A DNA stretch of 64,000 nucleotides from assembly GCA_963744305.1 (NCBI GenBank), contig CAVUTF010000038.1, forward strand, positions 8,603 to 72,602. The letters are read 5' to 3'. The translations under genes and the position numbers were made by a program. A model generated the notes under the pieces. It worked only from the letters and a program-made list of their open reading frames with translations, made no database searches and was not told the origin of the DNA. This DNA comes from FEN-1219 sp963744305 (GTDB lineage Bacteria > Pseudomonadota > Gammaproteobacteria > Steroidobacterales > Rariloculaceae). This document shows, one piece after another, positions 10,706 through 21,346 of this stretch (within the stretch, counting starts at the first letter, position 1; each line of letters begins with the position of its first letter).

Positions 10706-12359
10706 TTATCGCGGAGCGAGACGGTTGCGGACTTCGACGAACTCGGGCCGCTCGAGCACCGGATCGGAAAAATAGTTCACCGCGATCATGAACAGCAGCT
10801 GCGTGTCGGCGCCGAGCGATCGGCGCGAAGCGGCCTGCTCGAGCCACTGCAGCGCCACGTCGTTGTCGCCCGTGCTCAGCGCCGCGACCGCCCAGTCGCC
10901 CGGGCCGACGGTGTAATCCTCGGCGTATGCTTCGAGCGTCGCCGTGACGCGCCGCGCATCATCGTCGGCGCCTGCGCAGGGGGTACAAATACGCGATCAC
11001 CGGAATCGTATGCCGGCGGTCTAATGCCGCGCCTTTCTTGCTCGCGCAGATGCCGCACGACGGCGGCGTCGTTGCCGCGCAAGAACTCGACGCGCGCGAG
11101 CTCGATGCTGATATTGGGGTAGTCGAGCCTCGACTCGAACTGCTCGGCCGCGGCGTCGTAGTCTCCCGCGCGGATGAACGCGAACGCCGAGCAGGAGGAA
11201 GCTTTCGGCCGGATTGATCCGCGCCGCATGTTGCGCGTACCGCATCGTCTCCTCGGCACTTCCCGCGACGAAGTTCAGCACCACGGCATCGAACAGGACT
11301 TGAAAGTCGTTGGGCGAGAGCGCGAGCGCGCGCTCGAGCGCCCGCCGCGCCTCTTCAAGGCGACCGCTCAAGCGATGCACGTTCGCGAGCGCCGCATGCG
11401 CCAAGCCGAGGTCCGGATCGAGGGCCAAGGCCAGCTCGGCGTTCGCGATCGCGAGCGTCGCGCGATCCTCGAAATTCAGGCCCGCCCGGCGCGGCAGGTC
11501 GCGTCCCATCGAATAGGCATACTCCCTTGCCTTGGCCGCATAGGCCGAGCGCGAACTCCGGGTCGATTTCGAGCGCGCGATCGAGGTGCCGGTGGAACTC
11601 GGCCGATTCCTCGGGCGGCACGCCGACGCCGCCGACCGGGATAGGCAATGGCGGCGATCGCGCGCAAATAGTGCGCATACGCATCGGCCGATTCCGTAGG
11701 CCGCTTCACGAGCTCGCGCTGCTCGTCCGGCGCGAGCTCCGCCTCGAGAGCGGCCGCGATCTGCGTCGCAATGTCGGTCTCGATGGCGAAAATGTTCTCG
11801 AACGGCCGCGTGTAGGTCTCGGACCAGAGCAGCGCCCTCGGTCGCCGCGTCGATGAGCTGGCGCCGTGATCCGGACATTGCCGTCCGCGTAGCGGACGGA
11901 GCCCGCCATGACGGTCTCGACATTGAGCTCGCGCGCGATGTCCGGAATCGACACATTGGTTCCGGCGTAGCGCAACACGGAAGTCCGCGCGATCACCGTG
12001 AGGGCGTTGATTTTCGCGAGCTGATTCAATACCTGCTGGTGAATGCCGACCGCGAAGTAGGCGTCGTCCGGATTCGGGCTCAAGTTCTCGAACGGCAACA
12101 CTGCAACCGAATTCGACAGCACGGTATCGCGGGGTTCCGCGATCCTCGGAACAGGCGGAGCCTCGACGCTGACGGCGGGCCGCACGTTGCCTGCACCCGA
12201 CCTCGCAGGCAACGCCGCGGCTTCCGCGGAATTCTCATCGGGTTGAAGTGCCACGGTGAAGAACACGCTGCCTATCAAGAGCAGCAGCGAGATGATCGTA
12301 AGCTCGCCGGCGCTGATGCGCTGCAAGCCGCTAGAGCGCGCGCGCGAGATGATCGACAA
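10706..12359 (-). CDS. TolB/FlgO-like domain plus TPR repeat protein, membrane-anchored (frameshifted)
   Basis: About 550 residues. Residues 17-40 form one transmembrane helix (LTIISLLLLIGSVFFTVAL). The next domain carries SVAVLPFENLSPNPDDAYFA and VETVMAGSVRYADGNVRITA, the TolB-like region found in CadC-type and adenylate-cyclase-associated proteins, followed by TPR repeats (LALDPDLGLAHAALANVHRL and others). Unlike CadC it has no N-terminal winged helix, because it starts directly at the anchor. Probably it scaffolds or senses at the inner-membrane surface; its partner is unknown. ATG 12359 overlaps the monooxygenase end by 29 bases. Breaks lie near 11840, 11640, 11520, 11170 and 10970. The end, LERPEFVEVRNRLAPR, is typical of this family. 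Confidence 0.78.
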
Positions 12360-13562
12360 CGTCGCGCGCGTCGTCCTCGGCGCCGTGGATGAACGTCGAC
12401 TTGCGGCGGCGCAGCACCGGCAAGCCGATGGCGTACATCAGCGGCGCATCGACGACTCCGCCGTCGTGGCGCAACTGCCCCTTGCGGTCCACGACAGGCA
12501 CCTCGAGCCAGCGATAATCGGGCCGAAACCCCGTCGCCCAGACGATCGAGCGGATTTCGCCGCTGGCAAGATCGAGGCTCAGACGCGGCGCGGCAGGCGC
12601 GCGAGTCGGCTCGAAGCGCTCGGGCAAGCCGACGTCGGCGTCGCGCGCGGTGCGTTCCCATTCGTCGAACGTGTCGAGCAACCGATTCATCTTCAGATCC
12701 GCGAGCGCGAACTGATTGCGCAAGCCTCCCGAAAACAGCGCTCGGCCGTCGCGCACGGCGGCAAGCCGCCCGACGATCTCTACGCCAGCCGCGCTCAAGC
12801 GTGTTCAAATCCAGCGTCGCGCGCTCCGGCGTGCCCACGAGTTGCGGTGACGGCAGCTTCCGAGCGCGTGCGAGATCGTCGATCTCGTCGTAACGTTGAT
12901 TCCAAACGCCGCTCGCGTCCATCCACCAGAGCACGTCACGGCCGCGATAGGTCCGCGGCAAGCGTACGTGCTCGCCGACCGAAAGCGTCACGGGCCTTCC
13001 TGAGCGGTGGATCTCGTCGGCGAGCTGCGCCCCTGTGGCGGACGCGCCGACGACGAGCACACCGCCCTCGGGCAGCCGGCTCGGATTGCCGTAATCGAAC
13101 GGCGTGAAGCATTCGACCGATGACGGCACGCCCGGCCGCAGTGCCGGCACGACGGGCATGTTGCAGGCGCCGCTCGCGATCACGACGCTGCGGCAGCGAA
13201 GCTCGCCGTTGCTGGTCAGTATCCGGTAGCCGTCGTCCACCTGCGTGACGGACGTGACCTCGGTGTGCGTGCGCACCGGCGCGGCGGCTGCCGCGGCAAA
13301 TCTGCAGATGAATTCGACGACTTCGAGCACCGTCATGAAGCCGTCGGGCTCCTGGCCTTCGTACGCGGTGGCCCGGCAGCCGGCTCTGGCGGTTCGGGGT
13401 CAACAGACACAGCGAATCCCAACGCTCGCGGCGCCACGAGTTCGCGACTTCACCGCGCTCGAGCACGACGTGCTCGATCGAGCGCTCGGTGAGCATGCGG
13501 CTCATGGCGAGGCCGGCATGCCCCGCGCCGATGACGATGGCGGTGACGCGTTCGATGGGCAA
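12331..13562 (-). CDS. Flavin-containing monooxygenase-like NAD(P)H/FAD oxidoreductase (two frameshifts)
   Basis: A class B flavoprotein monooxygenase (TrkA/CzcO-like) of about 410 residues. The FAD loop GAGHAGLAMSRML is at residues 12-24, followed by WRRERWDSLCLLTPNR, a conserved block of this family. The NADPH loop GASATGAQLA lies in the middle. The late IVWATGFRPDYRWLEVPVVD matches the family's ATG motif. Members oxygenate small soft nucleophiles or ketones, or act as flavin reductases; the substrate cannot be predicted. Frame breaks occur near 13365-13430 and 12800. It sits 21 bases after the OsmC-like gene on the same strand and overlaps the next gene, which suggests one operon. Confidence 0.85.
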
Positions 13563-13583
13563 AAACCCGCTGTGCGCCGGCGG

Positions 13584-14143
13584 TCAGCCCTTCTTGTGAA
13601 CCTCGACCGAAACGTTGGTCGGATTCGTGACGATGTCGTACACGGCCGAGCGCTTCTGCGACTGCGCGACGAGCGCCTCGATATCTTCCTGCGACGCGTC
13701 GGCGTCGATGTCGAAGGTCACCTTGATGTCGTCGTAGCCGTTGCGCACGTCGCTGTCGACGCCAAGGATGCCTTGGATGTCCATCGAGCCCTCGAGCTTG
13801 GCCTCCACCGAGTGCAGCTGAATGCCGCGGTTCTGCGCCACGGCCGCGACGCCCGCGGTGAGGCAGCTCGCAAGGCCCGCGAGCACGAGCTCGACCGGGG
13901 TCGCGGCGTTGTCCTCGGACGCAAAGATCTCCGGATGGTCGGCCTCGAAGTGAACTCGGTCCGGTGCTTCTGCTCCTGGCCGAGCCCATAAAAGCCACTG
14001 ACGTTCGAGCGGCTATGCGTGCCGCTCAGCCATTTGCACGTGGCGCGCCACGTGAATTTCGCCGCCTCCGGCGCGTTGCGCAAAGCTTCGCGCGCCTCGA
14101 GCAGTGCGCCTACGTTGACGCCGTTGTTCACCGCCGCTGCCAT
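13584..14143 (-). CDS. OsmC/Ohr-family peroxiredoxin-like protein (one frameshift)
   Basis: A cytoplasmic OsmC-fold protein, thought to reduce organic hydroperoxides with a pair of cysteines. ATG 14143 is preceded by AAGGAGACTCCCC, a strong ribosome-binding site. The N-terminal part reads NNGVNVGALLEAREAL and FTWRATCKWLSGTHSRS; after an indel near 13955 the C-terminal half gives LAGLASCLTAGVAAVAQNRG, containing the resolving-type Cys, then IVTNPTNVSVEV. This class (sometimes called the YhfA-like or long OsmC group) is usually 170-190 residues, matching 186 here. It heads the minus-strand group with the monooxygenase, so a redox-stress or oxidative-catabolism role is plausible. Confidence 0.85.
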
Positions 14144-14254
14144 GGGGAGTCTCCTTATAATTAGAGTTGGATTCTTGCCGGTCGCAAGGACGCAAGGCGC
14201 GTCAATCGAGCCCGGGATCATAGCCCCCCGTCGCGTGGCCGTATACTTCCGCGC

Positions 14255-15454
14255 ATGGCCGTGCGAGCGAATGCCGACACTGCAGGCTCCGTGGGCACGG
14301 TAGAGACACAGTTTCTCGACCTTCCGCGCCCGCTTGGCCTCGACTGCGGCCGCGAGCTCTACCCCGTCCGGATCGCGTACGAGACCTACGGCACGCTCGC
14401 GCCCCCGCGCGACAACGTCATCCTCGTATGTCATGCGCTTTCGGGCGATGCGCACGCGGCGGGCTACTCGAGCGCGCCCGCGGCCGCGGGAACGCGCGAC
14501 GGCTTCGCCGCCGAGGACCGCGACGCGGGCCGCGGGCGCAGCCTCGGCTGGTGGGACGGAATGATCGGCCCCGGCAAGGCGTTCGACACCGAGCGCTTCT
14601 TCGTCGTGAGCACGAACCTGCTCGGCGGCTGCCGCGGCACGACGGGACCCTCCTCCACGAACCCGGTGACCGGGCGGCCCTATGGGTCCGACTTTCCCGT
14701 CATCACCGTCGCGGACATGGTGCGCGCGCAGCGCGCGTTCTTGCACGAGCTCGGCATCGTGCGGCTCGCCGCAATCGCGGGCGGCTCGCTCGGCGGCATG
14801 CAGGCGCTCGAATGGGCCGTCTCTTACGGGGACGAAGTTGAATCGATCGTCGCGATCGCGAGCACGCACGCACTGCGCCCGCAGGGCGTCGCCTGGAACG
14901 CGATCGCGCGCAACGCTATCACCGCCGATCCGGATTGGCAGGGTGGCCACTACTACGGGACGGGCCGCGCGCCGTCGCGCGGCATGGGCGTCGCGCGCAT
15001 GATCGGACACATCACCTACCTCTCCGCAGGCTCGCTCGGCGGCAAGTTCGGCAGGCGGCTGCAGTTCGCGGACGACATCCGCTACGTTCTCGACGAGCCC
15101 GAGTTCGAGGTCGAGAGCTACTTGCGCCATCAGGCCGAGAGCTTCGTCAAGCGCTTCGACGCGAACACCTATTTATATATGTCACGAGCGCTGTCGTACT
15201 TCGACCTCGCGCGCCAGCACGGCGCGGGGCGGCTCGTGGACGCGTTGCGCACGGTTTCCGCGCGAACGCTCTTGATCGCGTTCAGCTCGGATTGGCTCTA
15301 TCCGCCGGGCGATTCCGAGGAGCTTGCCGCTGCGTTACGCGCCGCCGGCAAGCAGGTCGAGCTCCATGTGATCGAGGCGCCGTACGGGCACGACTGCTTC
15401 TTGTTGGAGGAGGCGCGCCAGACCCCTATGATTCGACGATTCCTCGCGCCTTAG
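14255..15454 (+). CDS. metX: Homoserine O-acyltransferase (acetyl- or succinyl-), MetX
   Basis: Activates homoserine with an acyl-CoA, the first committed step of methionine synthesis. It is intact at 399 residues with the alpha/beta-hydrolase architecture of MetX. Nucleophile Ser is in GGSLGGMQALEW, catalytic Asp in FSSDWLYPP and catalytic His in YGHDCFLLE; the oxyanion-region LVCHALSGDAHAAGY and GCRGTTGPSSTNP are canonical. Proteobacterial members may use succinyl-CoA or acetyl-CoA, and I cannot decide between them from sequence alone. metY follows after 10 bases, forming a direct-sulfhydrylation pathway. A -10-like TATACT at 14242-14247 lies only eight bases before ATG 14255, so the mRNA may be leaderless. 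No SAM riboswitch is recognisable. Confidence 0.93.
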   Translation: MAVRANADTAGSVGTVETQFLDLPRPLGLDCGRELYPVRIAYETYGTLAPPRDNVILVCHALSGDAHAAGYSSAPAAAGTRDGFAAEDRDAGRGRSLGWWDGMIGPGKAFDTERFFVVSTNLLGGCRGTTGPSSTNPVTGRPYGSDFPVITVADMVRAQRAFLHELGIVRLAAIAGGSLGGMQALEWAVSYGDEVESIVAIASTHALRPQGVAWNAIARNAITADPDWQGGHYYGTGRAPSRGMGVARMIGHITYLSAGSLGGKFGRRLQFADDIRYVLDEPEFEVESYLRHQAESFVKRFDANTYLYMSRALSYFDLARQHGAGRLVDALRTVSARTLLIAFSSDWLYPPGDSEELAAALRAAGKQVELHVIEAPYGHDCFLLEEARQTPMIRRFLAP

Positions 15455-15464
15455 GAAGAGCTCC

Positions 15465-16785
15465 ATGGAAGAGTCACGCAGTTTCGGTTTCGCAACCCGC
15501 CAAGTTCATGCAGGGCAGCGGCCGGATCCGAATACTGGCGCGCGTGCGGTGCCGATCTATCAAACGACGAGCTACGTCTTCGAGGATCCGGAAAGTGCAG
15601 CCGCGTATTTCAATCTGCAGGAGTACGGCAACACCTACACACGGATCATGAACCCGACGGTGGCGGTCTTCGAGGAGCGCATGGCGAGCCTCGAAGGCGG
15701 CTGCGGCGCCGTCGCGTTCGCGAGCGGGCTCGCGGCGCAGGCGGCGGCGTTGTTCACGATTCTCTCGCCGGGCGATCACGTGGTCTCGTCTGCGGCGCTC
15801 TACGGCGGCACCGTGAATCAGTTGAAGCACGTGCTGCGCAAGATGTGCGTGGAGCTGACGTGGGTGGATCCCGACGATCCGCAGAAGTGGCGGGCCGCCG
15901 TCCGCGACAACACGAAGGCGTTCTTCGGCGAGACCATCGGCAACCCCGGCGGCAACGTGCTCGACATCGAAGCAATCGCGGCGATCGCGCACGAGCGCGG
16001 CTTGCCGCTGCTCGTCGACAACACGTTCGCAACGCCGTTTCTTTGCCGCCCGATAGAGTGGGGCGCGGACATCGTGCTGCACTCGGCGACGAAGTACATC
16101 GGCGGCCACGGCACGAGCATCGGCGGCGTCGTCGTGGATTCTGGAACCTTCAATTGGTCGAACGGCCGTTTCCCGGTCGTGGCGGAGCCGTCGCCGGCCT
16201 ATCACGGTCTCGAGTTCCACGAGACCTTCGGCACCTACGGTTATTTGTTCAAGCTGCGCGCCGAGACGCTGCGCGATCTCGGCGCGTGCTTGAGCCCGTT
16301 CAACGCGTTTCTATTCTTGCAGGGACTCGAAACGCTGTCGTTGCGAATGCAGCGGCACGTGGAGAATGCCGTCGCGATCGCGCGCTATCTCGAAGCGCAC
16401 GAGCTCGTTTCGAACGTAACGTACCCGGGCCTACGCGCGAGCCGCTACCGGTCGCTCGCGGAAAAATATCTGCCGCGCGGCGCCGGCGCAGTGTTCTCGT
16501 TCGACATTCGCGGCGGCCGCGAGGCGGGGCAGGAGTTCATCCGCGGCGTGACGTTGTGGTCGCATCTCGCGAACGTCGGCGATGCGAAGAGTCTCGTCAT
16601 TCATCCGGCCAGCACGACGCATCGGCAGCTCGACGAGGCAGAGCTCGCGGCGGCCGGGGTCGGTCCAGGCACTGATTCGGCTGTCGGTTGGCATCGAAGA
16701 CGTCGACGATTTGATTTGGGATCTCGAGCAGGGATTCGCTCGCGCACGCTCATCGGCGGCCGTCGTCGCGGGGGCGTCGCCATGA
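15465..16785 (+). CDS. metY: O-acetylhomoserine sulfhydrylase, MetY (one late frameshift)
   Basis: A PLP enzyme of the Cys/Met metabolism family that makes homocysteine from O-acylhomoserine and sulfide. Signature stretches: FGFATRQVHAGQRPD at the start, the substrate/phosphate region TRIMNPTVAVFEERMA, and the PLP lysine in LHSATKYIGGHG at about residue 208. The length of about 440 residues fits MetY rather than the shorter MetB/MetZ. The main frame is open to about 16670; one base shift then restores VQALIRLSVGIEDVDDLIWD, the conserved C-terminus, ending at TGA 16783-16785. The stop overlaps the ATG of the CoA-binding gene (ATGA). GAAGAGCT precedes ATG 15465. It completes methionine-branch sulfur capture with metX. 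Confidence 0.92.
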
Positions 16786-17274
16786 CCGCCGCGTTCGATC
16801 TTGCGGCCTATCAGGATCCGTTGACGATTCAGCGCGTGTTGCTAGGCGGCAAGACCATCGCCGTCGTCGGGCTGTCGAAGAATGTGCTGCGCGCGAGCCA
16901 TTTCGTCGGGTTCTACTTGCGGCGTCACGACTACCGCGTGATTCCCGTGAATCCGCGCGAGGCGGAGATCTTCGGCGAGAAGAGCTTCGCGCAGCTTGCG
17001 CGAAGTGCCGGTTCCCATCGACATCGTCAACGTATTCCGCGCGCCGGACGCGCTGCCCGGCATCGCGACGGAGGCCGTTGCGATCGGCGCCAAGAATCTC
17101 TGGTGCCAGTTCGGGGTGATCAACGAGGAAGGCGCGCGCATTGCCGAAGCGGGCGGCCTCTCGGTCGTCATGGATCGGTGCATCAAGGTCGAGCACGCTC
17201 GCTACGTGGGGCGCATGCACTGGCTCGGTTTCAACACGCAGCGCATCACGTCCGTGCGCGGCGGCTTGCAGTAG
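16782..17274 (+). CDS. CoA-binding domain protein, YccU-like (one frameshift)
   Basis: A small Rossmann-fold protein of the CoA-binding (YccU/succinyl-CoA-synthetase-like) family, about 163 residues. The nucleotide loop is IAVVGLSKNVLRASHFVG; then YRVIPVNPREAEIFGEKSF and, after an indel near 17000, VPIDIVNVFRAPDALP, WCQFGVINEEGARIAE and VMDRCIKVEHAR. The frequent pairing of this family with metY genes in proteobacteria suggests a link to sulfur amino-acid metabolism, but no reaction is established. ATG 16782 overlaps the metY stop by four bases, so translation is probably coupled. The gene ends 27 bases before the convergent cytochrome gene. Confidence 0.85.
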
Positions 17275-17301
17275 CGTTAGCGCGGCGCCATCAACCGCCG
17301 T

Positions 17302-18378
17302 CTAGTGCGCCCCAGACGCCGCCGGAGTCGGTGGAGCGATCGACGCCAAATAGCCAACGATCGCCGTCATGTCATCGACGGTGAGGTTGGCGATCACCGG
17401 CTTCATCAGCTGCGCCGACAGGCCGTTGCGGGTCCCGCGCTTCATGTCGTACATCTGCCGCATCATGTAGCTCGGTGACCGGCCGGCAATGCCCGGGACA
17501 TCGGCCAGCCCCATGAGATCCGGTCCGTGACAGATGGTGCACTGTACCGTCTTGCCGGCGCCGGTCATCACGAGCTCCTTGCCCTTCGCGAGGCTCCCGA
17601 CCGGCACGTACACGACCCACGCCGACCGCGGATTCCGCAGCACGTTAGCCTGATGCGCATCCTCGGGCGTCTCGATGATTCGCCCGGCAAGCGGCACGGT
17701 CCGCTCCTTCCCGACCGTGATGTACATGTTGCCCTCCTCGAGCTCCATCTCCGGTATCAGGTCGGTCTCGATCACGCGCATCCAGGGCGTCCACGGCATC
17801 GCGGCGAAATACTCCGCCGCCTCGCGCATCTCCTCGTCGGTCATTGCTTTGGCGAGCGCGTTCATCGTGGGCGTGTTCGGCTTCCTCGGGTCGGCGCTGT
17901 TGCGCAGACCGTTGCGCATGTCTTGCAGCTGCCGGATCGTATAGGTGACGGGCTGGCCCGCCGGTGGGGCGTTTTCCGGCCGTCCCTTGCCATTCGGTAG
18001 GTGACACGAGCCGCACGCGCGGCCGCGTTCGGCCATCAGGCTCGCCGGGCCGTGTTTGATGATGTCGGGCATCGGCGGATGATCGCCCGGAAACCAATCG
18101 ATGACGTCGTGGCCGTCGCGGACATCCACGAGCGAGTACGTGGCGCTGCTTCCATCGACTCGCCGTGGCTTGGTCTGTTCTTCGGGATCCTCTCCCGCGC
18201 GCAGGTCCCTCGTCGGGTTGGCTTGCGGGACTGCCTTGTCACCGGGCTTGGGCGGCGTGCTGAAGGCATACGCCCACAAGGGCTCCGGCTCGCTTGTCTG
18301 AGCGTGGACGAACGACGCCGCCACCGCGACAGACGCACAAACCCCAAGGAGGAACGGCACATGAGCTGGCTGTTTCAC
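17302..18378 (-). CDS. Exported dihaem cytochrome c
   Basis: A periplasmic electron carrier or terminal subunit of about 358 residues. I chose GTG 18378 because a GGAGG ribosome-binding site sits six bases before it and it starts exactly at the signal peptide (VKQPAHVPFLLGVCASVAV, cleavage after FVHA). An upstream in-frame ATG would add an unlikely N-terminal tail. There are two class-I haem sites, CGSCHLPNGKGRPE and CTICHGPDLMGLADVPG, each followed by the QL/M helix pattern (IRQLQDMRNGLRN; MMRQMYDMKRGTRNG). Between them are a probable cupredoxin-like or linker stretch and the conserved EYFAAMPWTPW. This double-domain type is found with oxidases and PQQ enzymes. The gene is intact and monocistronic as far as can be seen. 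Confidence 0.88.
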   Translation of the reverse strand: MKQPAHVPFLLGVCASVAVAASFVHAQTSEPEPLWAYAFSTPPKPGDKAVPQANPTRDLRAGEDPEEQTKPRRVDGSSATYSLVDVRDGHDVIDWFPGDHPPMPDIIKHGPASLMAERGRACGSCHLPNGKGRPENAPPAGQPVTYTIRQLQDMRNGLRNSADPRKPNTPTMNALAKAMTDEEMREAAEYFAAMPWTPWMRVIETDLIPEMELEEGNMYITVGKERTVPLAGRIIETPEDAHQANVLRNPRSAWVVYVPVGSLAKGKELVMTGAGKTVQCTICHGPDLMGLADVPGIAGRSPSYMMRQMYDMKRGTRNGLSAQLMKPVIANLTVDDMTAIVGYLASIAPPTPAASGAH

Positions 18379-18567
18379 TTTGGACCTCCAGATGCGGAGT
18401 ATCTGCAAGTCGACCGACACTTTTCTGGCCACGCCGGCGTGCGCTTTGGCTGTCTCGCAGGCGCAAAACATCTAAACATGCCGGCCGCGATCACTTCAAT
18501 GTATTCTTGGCGCGCCAGCTCGGATCGACGCTTGCCACTCCACAATTAAAACGAATAAGGGGAGCAA

Positions 18568-18981
18568 ATGAATACGAAGCAGGGGATCGTTGGAACCATC
18601 GTCGGCGGCATCGTGTTGTTCGTGCTCGGGTACATCATCTGGGACATGCTGTTTGCGGGATTCTTCGCCGCTAATTCCGGATCGGCCACGGGTGTGGACA
18701 AAGAGCAGCAGGTGGTTTGGGCGGTTGCGTTGGGCTCGCTCGCGTATGCGGCGCTGATCATGTATGCGCTCGCGCCGCGCGCCGGCTCGATGACGATCGT
18801 CAACGGCGCGATAACCGGCGCGATCGTGGGCTTTCTACTGTGGTGCACCGCGGACTTTACGCAGTACGGAGTGACAAACATCAACAACCTGACCGCGACG
18901 ATCGCGGATCCGTTGCTCGAGCTCGTGCGCGGGGCGATCACGGGCGCAGTGCTCGCGGTGCTCGTGCCGAAACTCGCGTAG
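18568..18981 (+). CDS. Small four-helix membrane protein, function unknown
   Basis: An intact frame of 137 residues. ATG 18568 follows AAGGGGAGCAA. Predicted membrane helices are at roughly residues 8-32 (GTIVGGIVLFVLGYIIWDML), 48-68, 76-96 and 112-135; the loops are short and the central segment VDKEQQVVW is probably outside. It resembles small DUF1761/YndJ-like hydrophobic proteins found widely in environmental bacteria, but I cannot name a family with confidence. It stands alone between two convergent or divergent units. No catalytic motif is visible. The 190 bases before it separate it from the divergent cytochrome start and contain no recognisable gene. Confidence 0.7.
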   Translation: MNTKQGIVGTIVGGIVLFVLGYIIWDMLFAGFFAANSGSATGVDKEQQVVWAVALGSLAYAALIMYALAPRAGSMTIVNGAITGAIVGFLLWCTADFTQYGVTNINNLTATIADPLLELVRGAITGAVLAVLVPKLA

Positions 18982-19013
18982 ATCCGACGGAACAACTCTC
19001 GAGGCGCACGGCG

Positions 19014-21206
19014 TCAGTCGGGCGGCCGCCAGTTCAGGAGCAGCGTAATCGGCGGAGCCGCGGAGTCGGTTTCGGTGTTAACGAGGAACCGGCCATCCGA
19101 GGTGACGTCGTATTGCGCGCTGCGCCCGGCGACGGTCGCGCTGGCGCCGAATCGTCGCGTCGGAAACAGGGCTTCGGGAGCACCCACCGAAAACGCTGCG
19201 TCGCTTGCGGACACGTGCACCGCCATCAACGTTCCGTCCGGTGCAACATAGAAAAGCTCTCGCCCGTCGGTGCTCCACGCGGGTAGCGCCGCCCGCCACC
19301 GACACGGGAACGTGCGGCTCCGGCCCGGGAAACGCCCGCACGACGATCTCGTAGCGACCGGTTTCGTTCGATGGATAAGCGACCCACCGGCCGTCGGGCG
19401 AGAACTGCGTCCACAATTCCCCGAAATTCGTCTGCACGAATTCGTGCGGTTCGGCGCCGTCGGCCATCGACAGCACCACAGGTCCGCGCTGTGCCCGGAT
19501 TCGTTCGGAAGTACAGCAAGAATCGACCGTCGGGCGACCAATCGCAGGGGATCACGATCTGCGACTCCTCGAGCAGCACGCGCGGCGCGACGGAGCCGTT
19601 CACGGCCGTCTCGGTCAGCGTGATCGTGCCGCTCTGGGTCGCGGATTGGAGGACGAGCTTGCTGCCGTCCGGCGACCACACCGGGAAGCGATCGAAACCG
19701 GCAGCCGTGGTCGAACGCGTTGTGCGCGCCGCGCTGTCGAGAATCCAGACGTCGGTGTTGCCGTCGAGGTCGCGCTCGACCGCGACGCGCGTTCCGTCAG
19801 GCGAGATCGCGATGTTCGACAGCTGCGAGTCCGGCGTGCCGAGCTTCGCGATCTCCATGCCGGCGCGGTTGAACCATAGAGAGCTGCCGCTCGCCGCTCG
19901 GTGCAGAGCGATAGGCGATCAAGCCGTCGCGACGAGGCGGAGAAGCGGCAGTTCCGGTCGACGCTGTCGGAGGCTACCGACGGCGCGACGACTACCGGAT
20001 TGCCGTCGAGCCGCAGGCGCGCGGCGTCAAAACGTTGCGCGACGAGCGCTTGCGCGACGGACGAAGAGGAGCCACCCTGCGGCCGTATACACCGGCTGAC
20101 GATCGGCAACGGCAATACGTTGGACGGCGGAGGAGTCGAGGGAGCCGACGTAGATCCCGGCCGCATCTTCGTTGCCGCGCGCCAAGAACAGGAAATGCCG
20201 GCCGTCCGATAGGAAGAAGGGAAACCTGTGGCTCGTTTGGCGGCGGGGCTCCAGCACGGTTGCAGGCATCGCACTGCCGCCGCTCGCAGGAATCCGCAGC
20301 AACGGCGAAACTTGGCTCGCAGCGAACAAGATGGTTCCGTCGGCGTTCCAGCTTGCACCCATGCCAGCTGCGCTTGCAGCCAACGTCTGCGCCGGTCCCC
20401 CGCGCAAGTCGATGCGCTTGAGCTCGTCGAGCGTGAAGAAACCTACGGATTCGCCGTCGGGTGACCAGAACGGATGGCGTGCGTCCTGCGTTCCAGATAG
20501 CGGCTCGGCCACGTCAGTATCGAACGATCGCAGCCACAGCTCGTAACGCCCGTCGCGCTCGCCAACGAACACGAGCCGCCGCCCGTCCGGGGACAACGCA
20601 AATGACGCGGCCGTCGGTGTCCCCGGGTTCGAGATCTCCACGCGCATTTCCGGCGACCTCGCCGAGTCGCGCGGATAGATGAGCGCGAGCGCGACTGCAG
20701 ATGCGGCCACGACGATGCTTGCGGCGACGAGGAGCGCGCTCTGGCGGCGCGCCGGCCCCGGACGCCGATCGCGCGTTTCGTCGTGCGGAGGTTCATGCGC
20801 GACGAGATCGCTAGTCGCAGGACCAGCGTCTTCGGCACCAGCGGCGGCGGCTTCGCCGGTTACCGCGGCCGACCGTACCGCCGCGACGAACTGATAGCCG
20901 CGCCCGGGCACCGTCACGACGTACCGTTCCGCGCCGGGCTTGTCGCCGAGCGCGTCGCGCAGCGCCGAGATCGCCTTGTTCAGGTTCCTATCCTCGACGA
21001 CAGTCGTCGGCCACACCGCTTTGATCAATGCCGCGCGCGGCACGAGCTCTCCCGCGTGCTCGACTAAGTACAGAAGCGCATCGAAGCTCCGGCTCGCGAG
21101 GCTTACCGGCGCTTCCATCGGCGCGCGATAGCAGGCGGCGAGCGCGCTCGAGACGGAACTCGCCGAACTCATAGAGCGCCGGCAAGAGCCAGCCACGATT
21201 TTTCAC
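19014..21206 (-). CDS. Winged-helix (CadC/OmpR-type) regulator with membrane anchor and PD40 propeller (frameshifted)
   Basis: A one-component regulator of about 730 residues. An N-terminal OmpR-type winged helix (YEFGEFRLERARRLL, FDALLYLVEHAGELVPRAAL, VVEDRNLNKAISALRDALGD, RYVVTVPGRGYQFVA) binds DNA. A transmembrane helix follows (ALLVAASIVVAASAVALAL). A periplasmic TolB/PD40 propeller with repeated SPDGRRLVF-like strands runs to LLNWRPPD-stop. Such proteins sense an external signal and bind promoters directly. GTG 21206 is the best start I find for the winged-helix frame. Breaks lie near 21110, 20085, 19890, 19500 and 19290. It is divergent from the small gene at 21347, a possible target. 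Confidence 0.83.
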
Positions 21207-21346
21207 TTCTCGGAACAAGAAAGCGGTTGTCGCCGCACCGCGAAACAGCACTTTCACGCGCGTCTGCTTACGGTCCTGTGGATCGCGACCGACTCTGTCG
21301 CGCGATATGGGGGTAGCAAGATCCATGTGGTAGCTTCAGCGAGCTC

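Noticed and set aside
13718..15130. Very long minus-strand open frame across metX
   Set aside because: It is antisense to a clearly coding, motif-complete metX; GC-rich codon bias produces such frames. Only its first part (OsmC N-terminus) is real.
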